DNA of 64,000 bases from Aotearoamyces nothofagi (Eukaryota > Ascomycota > Leotiomycetes > Leotiales > Tympanidaceae): positions 62,001 to 126,000 of the forward strand of contig JADDTR010000037.1 of NCBI GenBank assembly GCA_015345905.1. The letters are read 5' to 3'. This document shows positions 54,753-64,000 of this stretch, piece by piece. The notes under the pieces were generated by a model. It worked only from the letters and a program-made list of their open reading frames with translations, did not search any database and was not told the DNA's origin. The stretch's first letter is position 1, and the number at the start of each line of letters is the position of its first letter. The translations under genes were made by a program, and so were the position numbers.

Positions 54753-57700
54753 CTAATGCAAGTGATTTCCAGCCTGCATCGGAGAGTATACAGATGGCGG
54801 TTCTGACGAATTACTAGCAACATTACTAGGTTGATACTGTATTCTTGAAGAAGGTTGTTGTTGCTGCTGCTGCTGCTGCTGCTGTTGTTGTTGTTGTTGT
54901 TGAGAAATGTCCTGCGAGTAGACCTGGTTCCATGATTGAGGTTGTGAAGGCGGCAAGTATACTTGCTGCTGCGGTTGGAACTGATTCTGTGTCTGCTGTA
55001 ACCCTTGATATTGTTGGTACAATGGCATGGCAGCAGCGCCTTGCTGCTGTGGTGGATGGGTTGATGACGGGAATTGCGACACAACTTGGTGGCTCGGGAG
55101 ATACGGAAACTGCGGACTGGAGCGCATCCCAGCATTTAATCTCTGACTAGGATCCTCAGCTGGTATTACCGATGACGGACGACCTGGATAGTCCTGTTCA
55201 CCATGATAAGTTTGATTACTAGGCACCGCGAGCGAAGCCGCTGGTAAGCTGGCCGAAGGCCTCAATTCCGATAGCGCAGCTCTTAGCTGATGCCATTTTG
55301 CGCGCTCAGTATCACTGCGCCCACCCCTCGTTCGAACTAGATACTCCTCGAATTCATCCGCAGCTTTGGTAACCTTCTCAAAATCCGCCACAAGTAATTC
55401 TATTACCGACCCCGGCTTGCTGGAGCTGCGGTGGAGCGCGAGAGCCATTGCACTCTGGAAGGCGTTTCGGATCTGTCGCCCGTTCCATCCACTTCCGGCT
55501 TTGCGTTGATTTTGCACTTGGTATAGCCAAGATCCATAGTCTAAGAGGTTTGAAGTATTGCAGACGAGGTTGGGCACACGCTCGCAGAGGCGGTCTATTT
55601 GCATTTGCCAGACTTTGTTGGTCTGGCTGGGATCAAGTGGAGGGTAAAACAGTGCCATATGGATACGAGACTTGAATGCCTCGTCGATTTCGCCGACTCG
55701 ATTTGTTCTATTGTAGATTAATATTTGTGCTTGTTAACCCGATACAAATACTCACGTCAGGAAGAGGATGCCATCATAGTATTCCAGGACTCGTAAGAAC
55801 ACTTCGAACGAGCTTAGCTTGTTACTACCTGTGACGATGTCACACTCACCTGATACAACTCCATTCCTCGACATATCCTTTAGGCTTCTCTCTGCTAGAA
55901 AGACGTCCGCTTCATCCAAAAGCAACACAGCTTTCCAGGAATGTGCAAGCTGGAATAGATTTTGCAACGCCCTTTCAACCTCTTCAGCGCGATCTCCTAA
56001 ATTTCCTGTATCAAAGTCAGAATCTATCCTGCCTAGGGTCACATCTAAACTCACCGCACGTAAGTGATATCAGTGGCTTATTGTTTACTTGTGCTACGCA
56101 TTCTGAGTAAAATATGTAAGTATCCTTTGATTCATATTTGAAGGTAATATATACCTGCTGTAGATGTTTTCCCAACACCTGGAGCTCCGTGAAGGAGCAC
56201 TGTCAAACCCCGGCCTACGTGTGTGCATTAGCAAGTATAAGTGTCGTGGCAAGGGCAAAATATATACCTTTATTTCTTACAACATCAAAGTCCGGCAAGT
56301 CTTCATTGTTGCTTAGACGAGGGATTTCTTTCGAGAATTGCCACTCTACCAACGATTGTATGACTTCTTTGTAACCTTCTGGTAGCTGCAAATCCGCAAA
56401 CCCGTCTCTTCCTGTCTTGATATCCTCCAGGAGCTCGAGGTCCAGAGCAGCTGTGATAAGTAAGTATACCCCTGTCTTGTCAAACTCTAAATTCATAGGA
56501 CGTCTTACCCCAGTGATGTGTACGAAGAACGTATCCAAAGACACGATTTGGTAGCAATAGAAGATAATCTCCTTGCGGCTTTCCGCCTTTCGCCCAATTA
56601 TTCATCAACAACTCCAACTCTGCAATTATCCGAAATCTCGCCTGTCGGTCCCACTCAGAGTCCACGCAGACCGTGTCTGGTAGAATGTATTTATTATCTG
56701 GTAAAAACTCTGCATCAGTAGATATTTCCTCCCATTCTTTGGCATCATCATTTGGGAACGATTCCGAATTGAGCTGAGGCTTCCAGAATTCTTGTTTACC
56801 GATAGCATGCTCAAAGTCGACAACGATTGCGCTTTCGATCTCCTCGGTATACACCTTCGTCTTATCCCATTCATAGGCCCCTTTCGTTAACCAGGTGCCA
56901 GATGGTTGTCGGGCGAGGGTTTTGCCCTTGTATATCTTGTGCTGAGGAGTCTGGCATTCAACGAACCTCTCCCCACGTGCTCTGAGGTGCTCCAGCTGTG
57001 CAATATCGTCGCCGCTTGCATGGGTTAATGGAACAGCATTTAGAGATTGGATCGTTATCTCTCCATCGAATTTCGGAATTTTAAAGGTCTTCATCACAGT
57101 ATCAAGCCTATCACCATCAAAGTCGATATAGCAACAAGCCAGACTGAAGTCCGACATGTCACCGAAGTCGATCCGGCCATCTATCTCTTCTTCTTGCCTT
57201 CTTTGCTTTCGAAGATACTTTCGGCCTCCGGTTCGCTGAACGACTTTCCAAATCTGCTGGGACACACCATTTTCTTTTATCACGACTAAAGCACCAGGTT
57301 GGAATAATATCCATAACTCCTCAAAGCGGACTTTAGGATCCAGACTAGTATGCAACCGGGCCTGCACTGGAGCGAGAAAGACATCCATGAAATTAAGAAG
57401 GCATCTGAGATCGTCAAGAGCGGTGTGATAGTCCTCAAGCTTTAGCTTGTCAGTGTCGTCGCTGTCTACTGCATCTGCGGAATGAGGATTCAAGTCAGTT
57501 TTTGCCTCCATTTCCTCAAGTCGTGCTTCTAGATCGGCTGCACACTTTCGAATATCAGCGTTGTGATTGCAAAGCATCTTGAAAGGCTTGATAAAGATGA
57601 GTGTTGATTTGTTAGTAATTGCTCGCATATCATCGCTGCTAGATATTCCTCGTAGCACCTCTTGGAGAGACCTTGAATTGATTCGAATACGCTCGGGCAG

Positions 57701-58621
57701 CCGCCGCTTGGGATGCCACGTCCCAGAAATAACTTCCTCATGTAGTGGAAAGTTACTAGTTCTAGTATCTTGTCGAGGACGCTTGGTGTTGGGATGAAAT
57801 GGGAAAGCGTCATCCATCAGAATGTCGATGGCATAGTGTATATCTGGCTTTTCGCGACCTTTTTCCACACAGTACTCCGCCCAGCTCATCAGTTTTAGCT
57901 TTGGGATAGCCTTTGTATCATCGCCAAATGCCACTCTATCTTCTCGTCCAGAAGCTTTCTCTACTCCTATCGTATCCTTATCCTTATCCTTCAACAACGC
58001 ACCTAGATCTAAAACCCTTTCAGAGACCAACAATTTCAATTGCTCCTCGACCGTTTTAATTCGGTCTTCTATAACTTTATTCCTCCACTTCTCTAATTTC
58101 AACAAACGCTTTGAGGGGCAGTGGGAAGCCTTATCAAGATCCCCGGAATTGCCTGAATCATCTTCGGGAATATAATGCTGTGCCGTATTCTCGGACGTCT
58201 TTGACAGGAGCTCAGACACGATCGTAGCTGTATCAATCGGCTGGGTATCGTTCGTCTTATCCGGTGTCGGGTCTATTTTCATGGTTGATTTGATTGTAGG
58301 AGAATCGTTTCGCTGCTCATTTGATTTGGTTGAAGACGGATGAACCGCCAGCAAAGCTGTTTCTGTGCCCTGATCGTTGTCAGTCAGCAACAAATTTATA
58401 ACTATGATAAAAGATATTACCATGATACCGCCAGACTGTATCCAAAAATCCAACAAGGCTTGTCGGGTCTTATTGCGATACTTGTATTGCTCTACAAGGC
58501 TTCGCAATGCGATTATAAGCTGCGAAGTATATAAAGAAAGGCAAAGGGTAACTGAACGTGGGCCGTCCTCTTGCGACTGTTTTAAACCATGTTCTGCAAA
58601 TAACAGAATACGAGGGAGCAA
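54753..58621 (-). CDS. Large AAA+ ATPase with Gln-rich tail
   Basis: Fungal AAA+ ATPase with a long N-terminal region (DUF7025-like) and one AAA module; the family is large in Pezizomycotina and its function is unknown. Seven exons: 56509-58621, 56268-56450, 56155-56214, 56055-56102, 55850-56005, 55756-55801 and 54753-55707; introns 48-58 bp; 1186 residues. Walker A (GAPGVGKTS, about 775-783), Walker B (VLLLDEADVF, about 828) and sensor TTNRVGE (about 872) are intact; each small exon carries one of them. The tail has AALSELRPS and a glutamine run (about 1137-1153; CAG/CAA codons at 54854-54902). The N-terminal 60 residues are uncertain: a 51 bp in-frame segment (58370-58420) has splice signals and the true start may lie downstream of 58621. 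Divergent from the STAND-like gene. Confidence 0.87.
54854..54902 (-). repeat. CAG/CAA trinucleotide run coding for polyglutamine
   Basis: About 17 consecutive Gln codons in the C-terminal tail of the AAA+ ATPase, mixed CAG and CAA. Run length is likely to vary between strains. Confidence 0.93.
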
Positions 58622-59421
58622 GACTTATTTTGCTTATCATGGCAAAAGGCGCCAGCACATATGTTGCAGCTAAGATTATTAACACGGACAAAATTCAATA
58701 TGTAACGTGGGGTCTGTGCATGCACGCGACATGACGAAGTCCCAGGGTCGAGCTGAAATCGGAATCCAACGGTGTGTTGCCATCTAGATATATTATTCCG
58801 CCCCCAGCGTACCTACTCTGCCATCTTGTAAGCAATTCACAGCCTTGGATCAAATGCGGCTATGATGCCTTCCGAATTACGGAGATCGCGAGTATACAAG
58901 GTGTTGCAATTTAGCACGCAGTTGTGGGCTGCGGTGTTTTGTATGATTGATGCTTAAAGGCTCAAGTTACAGGTTGGGGGGAATTCCACTTAAGGTGGCT
59001 CCCGCTACTGTTGCCTAAGGCATTGCTCTACTGACTGACCGACACTGGCCCTCAGATTTCCACACAAGGCATTATTCAAAGATAATCCCTAGATTTTGCG
59101 GAGCAAGGACCACTAACAGGGTGCTGTCTATATAGTCAAACAGCAAGCGCTTACTGTACCAAGACAGACTGCCCATGTTCTCTTTAGCCGAATGGATAGA
59201 TCCCTACACTAATGCCACGTCAGCGGAGCACGATATGGTGGCCTGTATTCCCTTGTATGTACAGCCTCTCCAGCGTGAACACCCACTTTCCAAGCGAAAT
59301 GCATGCCGACAATGCTGGTAAAAATCAGGTAGGCGATAAGAGGCTTTCTCTCCCTGAGAATGGAGGCTCTCTACACCTCCTCGACTCTGCAGTCATTTTC
59401 ACCTTGGCATAATCGACAAAG
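58622..59421. promoter_or_regulatory. Divergent intergenic region AAA+ / STAND-like gene
   Basis: About 0.8 kb between two opposite starts. If the AAA+ start lies further inside the gene, this region is longer. No operator, repeat or RNA recognised. Confidence 0.45.
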
Positions 59422-61578
59422 ATGTCTCTGGTAACAATGCAAGCCAACGAGTTTGCCGATGAACTTGAGTTCATAGAACATAGGGCGCCGGAGCTGACAG
59501 ACGCTTGGTCAGGGAAAGGATCCCGCTTTGACCTCGATCGCCAAAGGTACATACCAAGGACAGCATCACGAGAGTAAGTTTTTATAAGTACATATACGCA
59601 TACAAGGCACAGCTTCAGATCTAACAAAGACAGTGTGGATGAAGCAACTGAACGATTCAAGAGGGTTCAGTGGAGGTTTATAGAAAAAACTGCAGTTGTA
59701 GTAAAAAGCAACCGTTTTGACCTACAGTCGCAGCATAGCTGGGACGAAGTCATAGACATGACAACTAGTGCCGTCAACACCTATATACACGGAGCACCCA
59801 AGTGGAAAAAGTTGCTCCGAAAAGCTGGAAATACCGTAGGTAATGCGGGCCCACTGACAGACGCTTGGGTACAATTACTGCCAACGGGGGATTATGCCTC
59901 TGTCTTGAGTGGTGGAATCAAATTGGTCTTATCTGTAAGTGCCATAAAATGACTTAAGAATCCTTGGTTGCTGAGTACGTTATAACAGGCTTCACAACGT
60001 ATGAGCCATGTAAGAAAGGCTGTCTTTGATACTTTGGATAGTCTACCGGATACCTTCAAAGAAGCCGAGGAGTATATGGACCTATATAGAGGTGACGAGA
60101 TCCTCAAACGATCCGTTGAAGAGCTATATATAGCTTTACTCTACGCAATTGAAGCCATACTAGACTGGCTTGATCATAATACATATGGTCAGTTTTAGGC
60201 CCTTTTAACGATTTCCGAATGAGAGCTGAGTCTGCTATAGTTGCTGTTGTAAAGGCTTTAGCCTTGCAGGGCACCTACGCACAACAGTTAACAGCCAGGA
60301 TTGAGAATGTGAAAACTTCCTCTGCTAAGATTGACCGAAGGGTACAGATTTGCTTCCAGTTGCGTATGTCTAAGGTCTTCAAGAATACCGAAGAGGTTGC
60401 ACAGGTTGCTCCAGAGCTCCTTAAAAGCAACAGAGATAGTCTTTCTGCTATCTTCAACGTTCTATCTTCATTAAAGAAGCAGGTAGAGTGTGAGATTGCT
60501 CTGCATCCCAATTAAATAGTTCAGTAATAGATTAACAAAAATATAGGGGCTCAAGAAAAAGATCAAAGTATATAGGTATCCTGCACCTATCGCGTAGACT
60601 ACTGCTGACAGACGTAATAGGAGATGAGTCTCAACGGCATGACGTCGGTAAGTCAATTATAGGTTGAGTATCAAATTCTTGTCTAATATTTTAGTGGAAA
60701 CATTAAAACTACTGCAGAGTTTTTCAATGCAACAGCAGCTATTTCCTCCCGTGACCGTGAACTTGATTCAAATAGCACCAACGCCACCTGTATCTACGGC
60801 GGATCTATTCTACCTTCTTCGGTCAGATCCAAGCCTTATCCAAGAAGATATTGAAGAAGTGTTCTCCTCCTGTGACCGAATGCCAGAAATTGACCAAAAT
60901 CGCGGTATTGGGCTCATGCGCGAGCCCAGTTTCCAAAGTTGGTTCACAGGACACGACTCGTCAATACTCGTCGTCGATGGCTCAGAAGACGACAGGCCCA
61001 TGTCAAGCCTCTCACTTCTGTGCGCAGCCCTAACAAGAAACCTTGCTGACACACCAAACTGTGTTGTGCTAACGTTCTTCTGCGGGCTCCATTTCGAAGA
61101 TGACAGACTCTGCAGCGCTGTAGAGATAATGCGAAGTCTTCTGGGACAGCTTCTAGCGAAAAATGGCCCAGTATTCGACTTACGCGGGGTCCATCCGGAT
61201 CTTCTCCCTTGGATCGGATCTTCCGACTTGGGCGCTCTCTGCACGCTATTTGAGATTCTTCTGACCTCATGCACTCCCACGACAGTGTTTATTCTTCTCG
61301 ACGGAATATCGTGGCTGGAAAGCAAACCAGACCAGAATGTTCACGATATTCGAGTCATGTTCCAGGTATGGAGGAATTTGGTTGAGCGATTAACCGCCGT
61401 CGGAGGTACCTCGCTCAGCAAGACAAACCTGAAGATTCTCCTCACCAGTCCAAAGGGAAGCCTGGAGCTCAGAAATGATTTCCCGGACAATTGCTGCTTG
61501 CTGATGCCAATGGAAACATCAATTCCTGAGGGCTCGTATGATGCACCCGATATGATGATGGAAATCGGACTTTTCTAG
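59422..61578 (+). CDS. STAND/NACHT-like protein with DUF7708-type N-terminus, no P-loop
   Basis: Member of a fungal group whose relatives carry an N-terminal helical domain (DUF7708-like) before a nephrocystin/NACHT-like module; such proteins resemble fungal NLRs of non-self recognition. Six exons: 59422-59573, 59634-59934, 59989-60187, 60241-60489, 60576-60647 and 60695-61578; introns 60, 54, 53, 86 and 47 bp; 618 residues with frame kept throughout. The N-terminal domain reads FIEKTAVVVKSNRFDLQSQHSW...YASVLSGGIKLVLSASQRM...VEELYIALLYAIEAILDWL. The C-terminal part has FQSWFTGHDSSILVVDGSED where NACHT proteins have LWLxGxPGxGKT, then VVLTFFCGLHFEDDRLCSA, MRSLLGQLL and TTVFILLDGISW (Walker-B-like). 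It ends there, without ankyrin or WD repeats. Confidence 0.8.
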
Positions 61579-62069
61579 ATACGACGAGCCGTATTTTTCT
61601 ATGCTGGGGTCTCTTGTATATAGCATCTTCAATATCGAGTAAGTAAGGCCAATTATTGGTAAATAAATATATTCTGTACTCAAAAGATATATAGCTCAGG
61701 TTCTCTAGGCAGATATACGTTTCTTTGTTGAGGCTTTACAGAACTAACAATCTGATACCTGTATCACGTGATACGGTATCACGTGACAATGGCGATGAAC
61801 AATGGATGTATATAAAAATAATTGTATTAACTTTCTAGTTACTGAAGTGGAAATATTCAATGTTTGACTTGCATTTGAGAATTTACTGTTCAAGGATGGC
61901 TAACTTTGGTAAAGGTGATGATGGACAACTGCTGTCTTATATGTTTGTAGCGGAATTTTAATGTCTAGGATTGTATAGTGCGCATATCTATTAAACAACA
62001 ATTTAAACTCCAAATTCCAAAAAACCCTTTTAATATACGATTGCAAGCCCCTAGCAATCCTGTAAAGCT
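61579..62069. other. Intergenic, convergent STAND-like / tmpA
   Basis: About 0.5 kb, AT-rich, between two 3' ends. Its one feature is a double CACGTG palindrome at 61761-61787. Confidence 0.5.
61761..61787. repeat. Tandem palindrome GTATCACGTGATAC with partial second copy
   Basis: GTATCACGTGATAC (61761-61774) is a perfect 14 bp palindrome; ggtatcacgtgac (61775-61787) repeats most of it. Each holds a CACGTG E-box core. It lies between two 3' ends, so a promoter role is not obvious. Confidence 0.9.
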
Positions 62070-63554
62070 CTAAGAATCGAAAACCGGACCAAAAGCAGGG
62101 ACGCCCCTAGATTCCATGCCATAAACGACACGTCTCGTTAATTTCGGGTTACTGATACAAAACACGGCCTCGGCAGCCGACTCCACATACATCTCATAAG
62201 TCAACCTGACCAGATCCGGTCTGCCGATATAGTTCGTGTCGATGATCGCGGCCTCGGGATCGACCTTCTTGACCTGTGCACAGATATCGGCGCTGTACGT
62301 CTCGAGCGGACTGCGCGTCGACCAGAGCACGCGGACTTTGGTGTGCGGGAGATTGCTCATGATGGCGAGGCATGGACCGATGCCGCTGCCGGTTGTGACG
62401 ATGACGACGCTGCGGAAGATTTGGGACATGCTGAGTAGGCCTGTGCGTGGGATGCCGTGGATCCAGTAGTAGCTGTGTGGGTTGTTGATCGTCCGCGATG
62501 TGAAGTCGCCGGCGTTCGAAACGAGGAGAGAACCGCCTTGGCTGGGGCCCTGATGCGAAGGCACGATGGCGAAAGGATGCCATTCGAACAGCGGCTTCTC
62601 GGAGATCCCAACTCCCACATAGGGCTTGACGGGCATGTCGAAATGGAGTCTGGTGGCGTGGTCGGACAGCTTTTCAGGTCGTACGTAGAGCTTCTTGAGG
62701 TGTAGCCATGGGAGCACGATGTGGAGAGTGGAAATTAGGAGGAACCAAAAAGCTGGTAAAGAGATGAGGATTTTCCCTAGAGATTTTCCTGGCATGAATG
62801 GTTGCTGTAGGTGGGCATAGAGTCCTATTTCGACCCAGAAGAGAGCCAGGGAGAACCACCCTCCCCAACGGTGGACGTTCTCAAATGTGTTGTGTGAGAC
62901 ATAACGAGCGTATGGATACGCGGTGATGACCAGCAAAACCAAGGTAATGAGGAGGATATATGAGAAGGTGACGATTGCCGGATCCCGTATTTTCCCAAGC
63001 ATGCACTCATGGGTGATGAAACCGGTGAGTAGAGAAAGCCATACCACCGAAGACATGGCAGCTCCGCTGTGGACACCGCCGTGCTCGTATACTTTTGTTA
63101 CTATTCGACGCACACGAAGAGGTGCAGATAGTGGACAAAGCCAGGCGACTTGATAGAGAAAGTTAATGATATAGTCTTGGCGGATCAGGATGGCAACCAT
63201 GATATTTGCTGCTGCTGCGGTAGCAAAGTCTCCCAAAGGCGGAGCGGAAGAATTGTATTTGGTGGTGAAAACTATAATGATGGCGATAATGTTGGCTGTA
63301 AAGACTAGTGAGAATAGACGACGGTAGACGTTGAGGATTGTGTGTCTAACGTGACGAACATAGCGTGGTTGACTTTTTTCTGGAAGTGAAACCGGGACTC
63401 CCTTTTCTATACTTGACAGACTCGCCGATGATCGATTTAAGGACGACGATGAATCCGAGGGATGGCTCGAAATCAGTGATAACGGATGTCTATCACTGAT
63501 ATCTTTACTGGCATCTTTTTGGGCCGCCGGTTCGGGGGCTGTAATGGTCTCCAT
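62070..63554 (-). CDS. tmpA: Integral membrane protein TmpA-like (ferric-reductase-like fold)
   Basis: Single-exon gene for a 494-residue protein of the TmpA type; in Aspergillus nidulans TmpA is an oxidoreductase-like plasma-membrane protein linked to a sporulation signal. A Ser-rich N-terminus (residues 1-65) is followed by about six membrane helices (LVFTANIIAIIIVFT; WLSLLTGFITHECML; SYILLITLVLLVITAY; VHRWGGWFSLALFWVEIGLY; ISLPAFWFLLISTLHIVLPW) and a soluble C-terminal domain with reductase-like motifs (SVVIVTTGSGIGPCLAIMSN; VRVLWSTRSP). His in HRWGGW and others could bind haem as in ferric reductases, though the full haem pattern is not evident. It is divergent from the partial gene at the right edge. 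Confidence 0.88.
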   Translation of the reverse strand: METITAPEPAAQKDASKDISDRHPLSLISSHPSDSSSSLNRSSASLSSIEKGVPVSLPEKSQPRYVRHVRHTILNVYRRLFSLVFTANIIAIIIVFTTKYNSSAPPLGDFATAAAANIMVAILIRQDYIINFLYQVAWLCPLSAPLRVRRIVTKVYEHGGVHSGAAMSSVVWLSLLTGFITHECMLGKIRDPAIVTFSYILLITLVLLVITAYPYARYVSHNTFENVHRWGGWFSLALFWVEIGLYAHLQQPFMPGKSLGKILISLPAFWFLLISTLHIVLPWLHLKKLYVRPEKLSDHATRLHFDMPVKPYVGVGISEKPLFEWHPFAIVPSHQGPSQGGSLLVSNAGDFTSRTINNPHSYYWIHGIPRTGLLSMSQIFRSVVIVTTGSGIGPCLAIMSNLPHTKVRVLWSTRSPLETYSADICAQVKKVDPEAAIIDTNYIGRPDLVRLTYEMYVESAAEAVFCISNPKLTRRVVYGMESRGVPAFGPVFDS

Positions 63555-63868
63555 CTCGAGGAACTTTTTTCAAAGTTAATGGATGGCAAGAACGTAGGGT
63601 ATCAAAAGACCAACAAAACAGAGATGAGGAAGAACGAGTTCACGGATTACTGGATAGCTGATTTCTGCGAGCTTTATAGATATTATTACTGAACTACAGC
63701 TGAGAATACGATACCAGGCTGCATGCAGACGTCTTGTGGCGGGCGCCATCTATTCTGGATATTTTATATACGAGGCATATCTGAGAAGACTACTGAGTTT
63801 GAGACAGTCCAAGGCTCGATATCAAATGAAAACAAACTGCAGCCACTGCCACTGCCACCATCGCCATC
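63555..63868. promoter_or_regulatory. Divergent region tmpA / edge gene
   Basis: About 0.3 kb with both promoters. It contains a chance frame at 63486-63692. No operator identified. Confidence 0.4.
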
Positions 63869-64000
63869 ATGGCCGTCAATACTGCCACCAGTGTCACTTC
63901 CACGACTCAACTATCGGCTACGCCGAGTACGGATCTGCCCTGGCATTGCCACGCCTGAACCCGCGCTGGAACGCATCCGCCGCAAACGAGAGACATACGG
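63869..64000 (+). CDS. 5' end of an unidentified gene cut by the window edge (frame unclear)
   Basis: ATG 63869 opens a Ser/Thr-rich start (MAVNTATSVTSTTQLSATPS, then TDLPWH) that meets a TGA at 63956-63958. One frame over, the sequence continues to the edge as ATPEPALERIRRKRETY, which reads like a true protein N-terminus. The two parts would join if one T at 63946-63947 were absent, so this is a real frameshift, a sequence error, or a false start. The protein family cannot be named from this piece. Confidence 0.4.

Noticed and set aside
60188-60198. An 11-base GT...AG segment that would restore frame in the STAND-like gene, read as a frameshift
   Set aside because: A normal 53 bp intron (60188-60240; GTCAGT donor, TTTTAAC branch-like word, CTATAG acceptor) fits the frame exactly, so no break is needed.

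Overview
This 64 kb window is nuclear DNA of a filamentous ascomycete (Pezizomycotina); the sequence does not fix the class. The evidence is short introns (mostly 48-70 bp) with GTAAGT-like donors, CTAAC-like branch points and CAG/TAG acceptors, a velvet-family regulator (VelB), a TmpA-type membrane protein, fungal-only families, and one AT-rich island between GC-rich flanks. I support 22 complete or near-complete protein genes plus one partial gene at each edge. I saw no rRNA, tRNA, CRISPR array or intact transposon.

Layout. 0-31 kb is mostly conserved housekeeping genes: a BEM46-type hydrolase, a LYAR-type nucleolar zinc-finger protein, ERD1, PEX10, VelB, a small GRGG-repeat (DUF3602-like) protein, an MBOAT/wax-synthase-like enzyme, eIF3b, CCT2, IRE1, the ribosome-collision ligase HEL2 and a SWIB/DEK_C chromatin protein. 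31-38 kb carries a Net1/Dnt1-like nucleolar scaffold, divergent from HIS1 (first step of histidine synthesis), then a small two-helix membrane protein. 38.8-48.2 kb is gene-poor: a 3.3 kb GC-rich stretch full of pentanucleotide repeats, one divergent TBC-domain gene, a duplicated 3' segment, a 1.5 kb AT-rich island with ~105-108 bp tandem repeats, and more GC-rich minisatellites. 48-64 kb looks like accessory genome: a small protein with three basic-phosphosite repeats, a very GC-rich NmrA-like reductase, a sugar-type MFS transporter, a large AAA+ ATPase divergent from a STAND-like protein without a recognisable P-loop, and tmpA divergent from a partial gene at the edge.

How genes relate. Several head-to-head pairs share promoters (BEM46/LYAR, ERD1/PEX10, eIF3b/CCT2, Net1-like/HIS1, AAA+/STAND-like, tmpA/edge gene). 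Protein quality control recurs (CCT2 folding, IRE1 unfolded-protein response, HEL2 collided ribosomes, ERD1 Golgi function), though fungal gene order rarely implies shared regulation. The most speculative unit is the AAA+/STAND-like pair at 54.7-61.6 kb. Exon boundaries were read by eye from splice motifs and frame continuity; every multi-exon model adds up to a whole number of codons.
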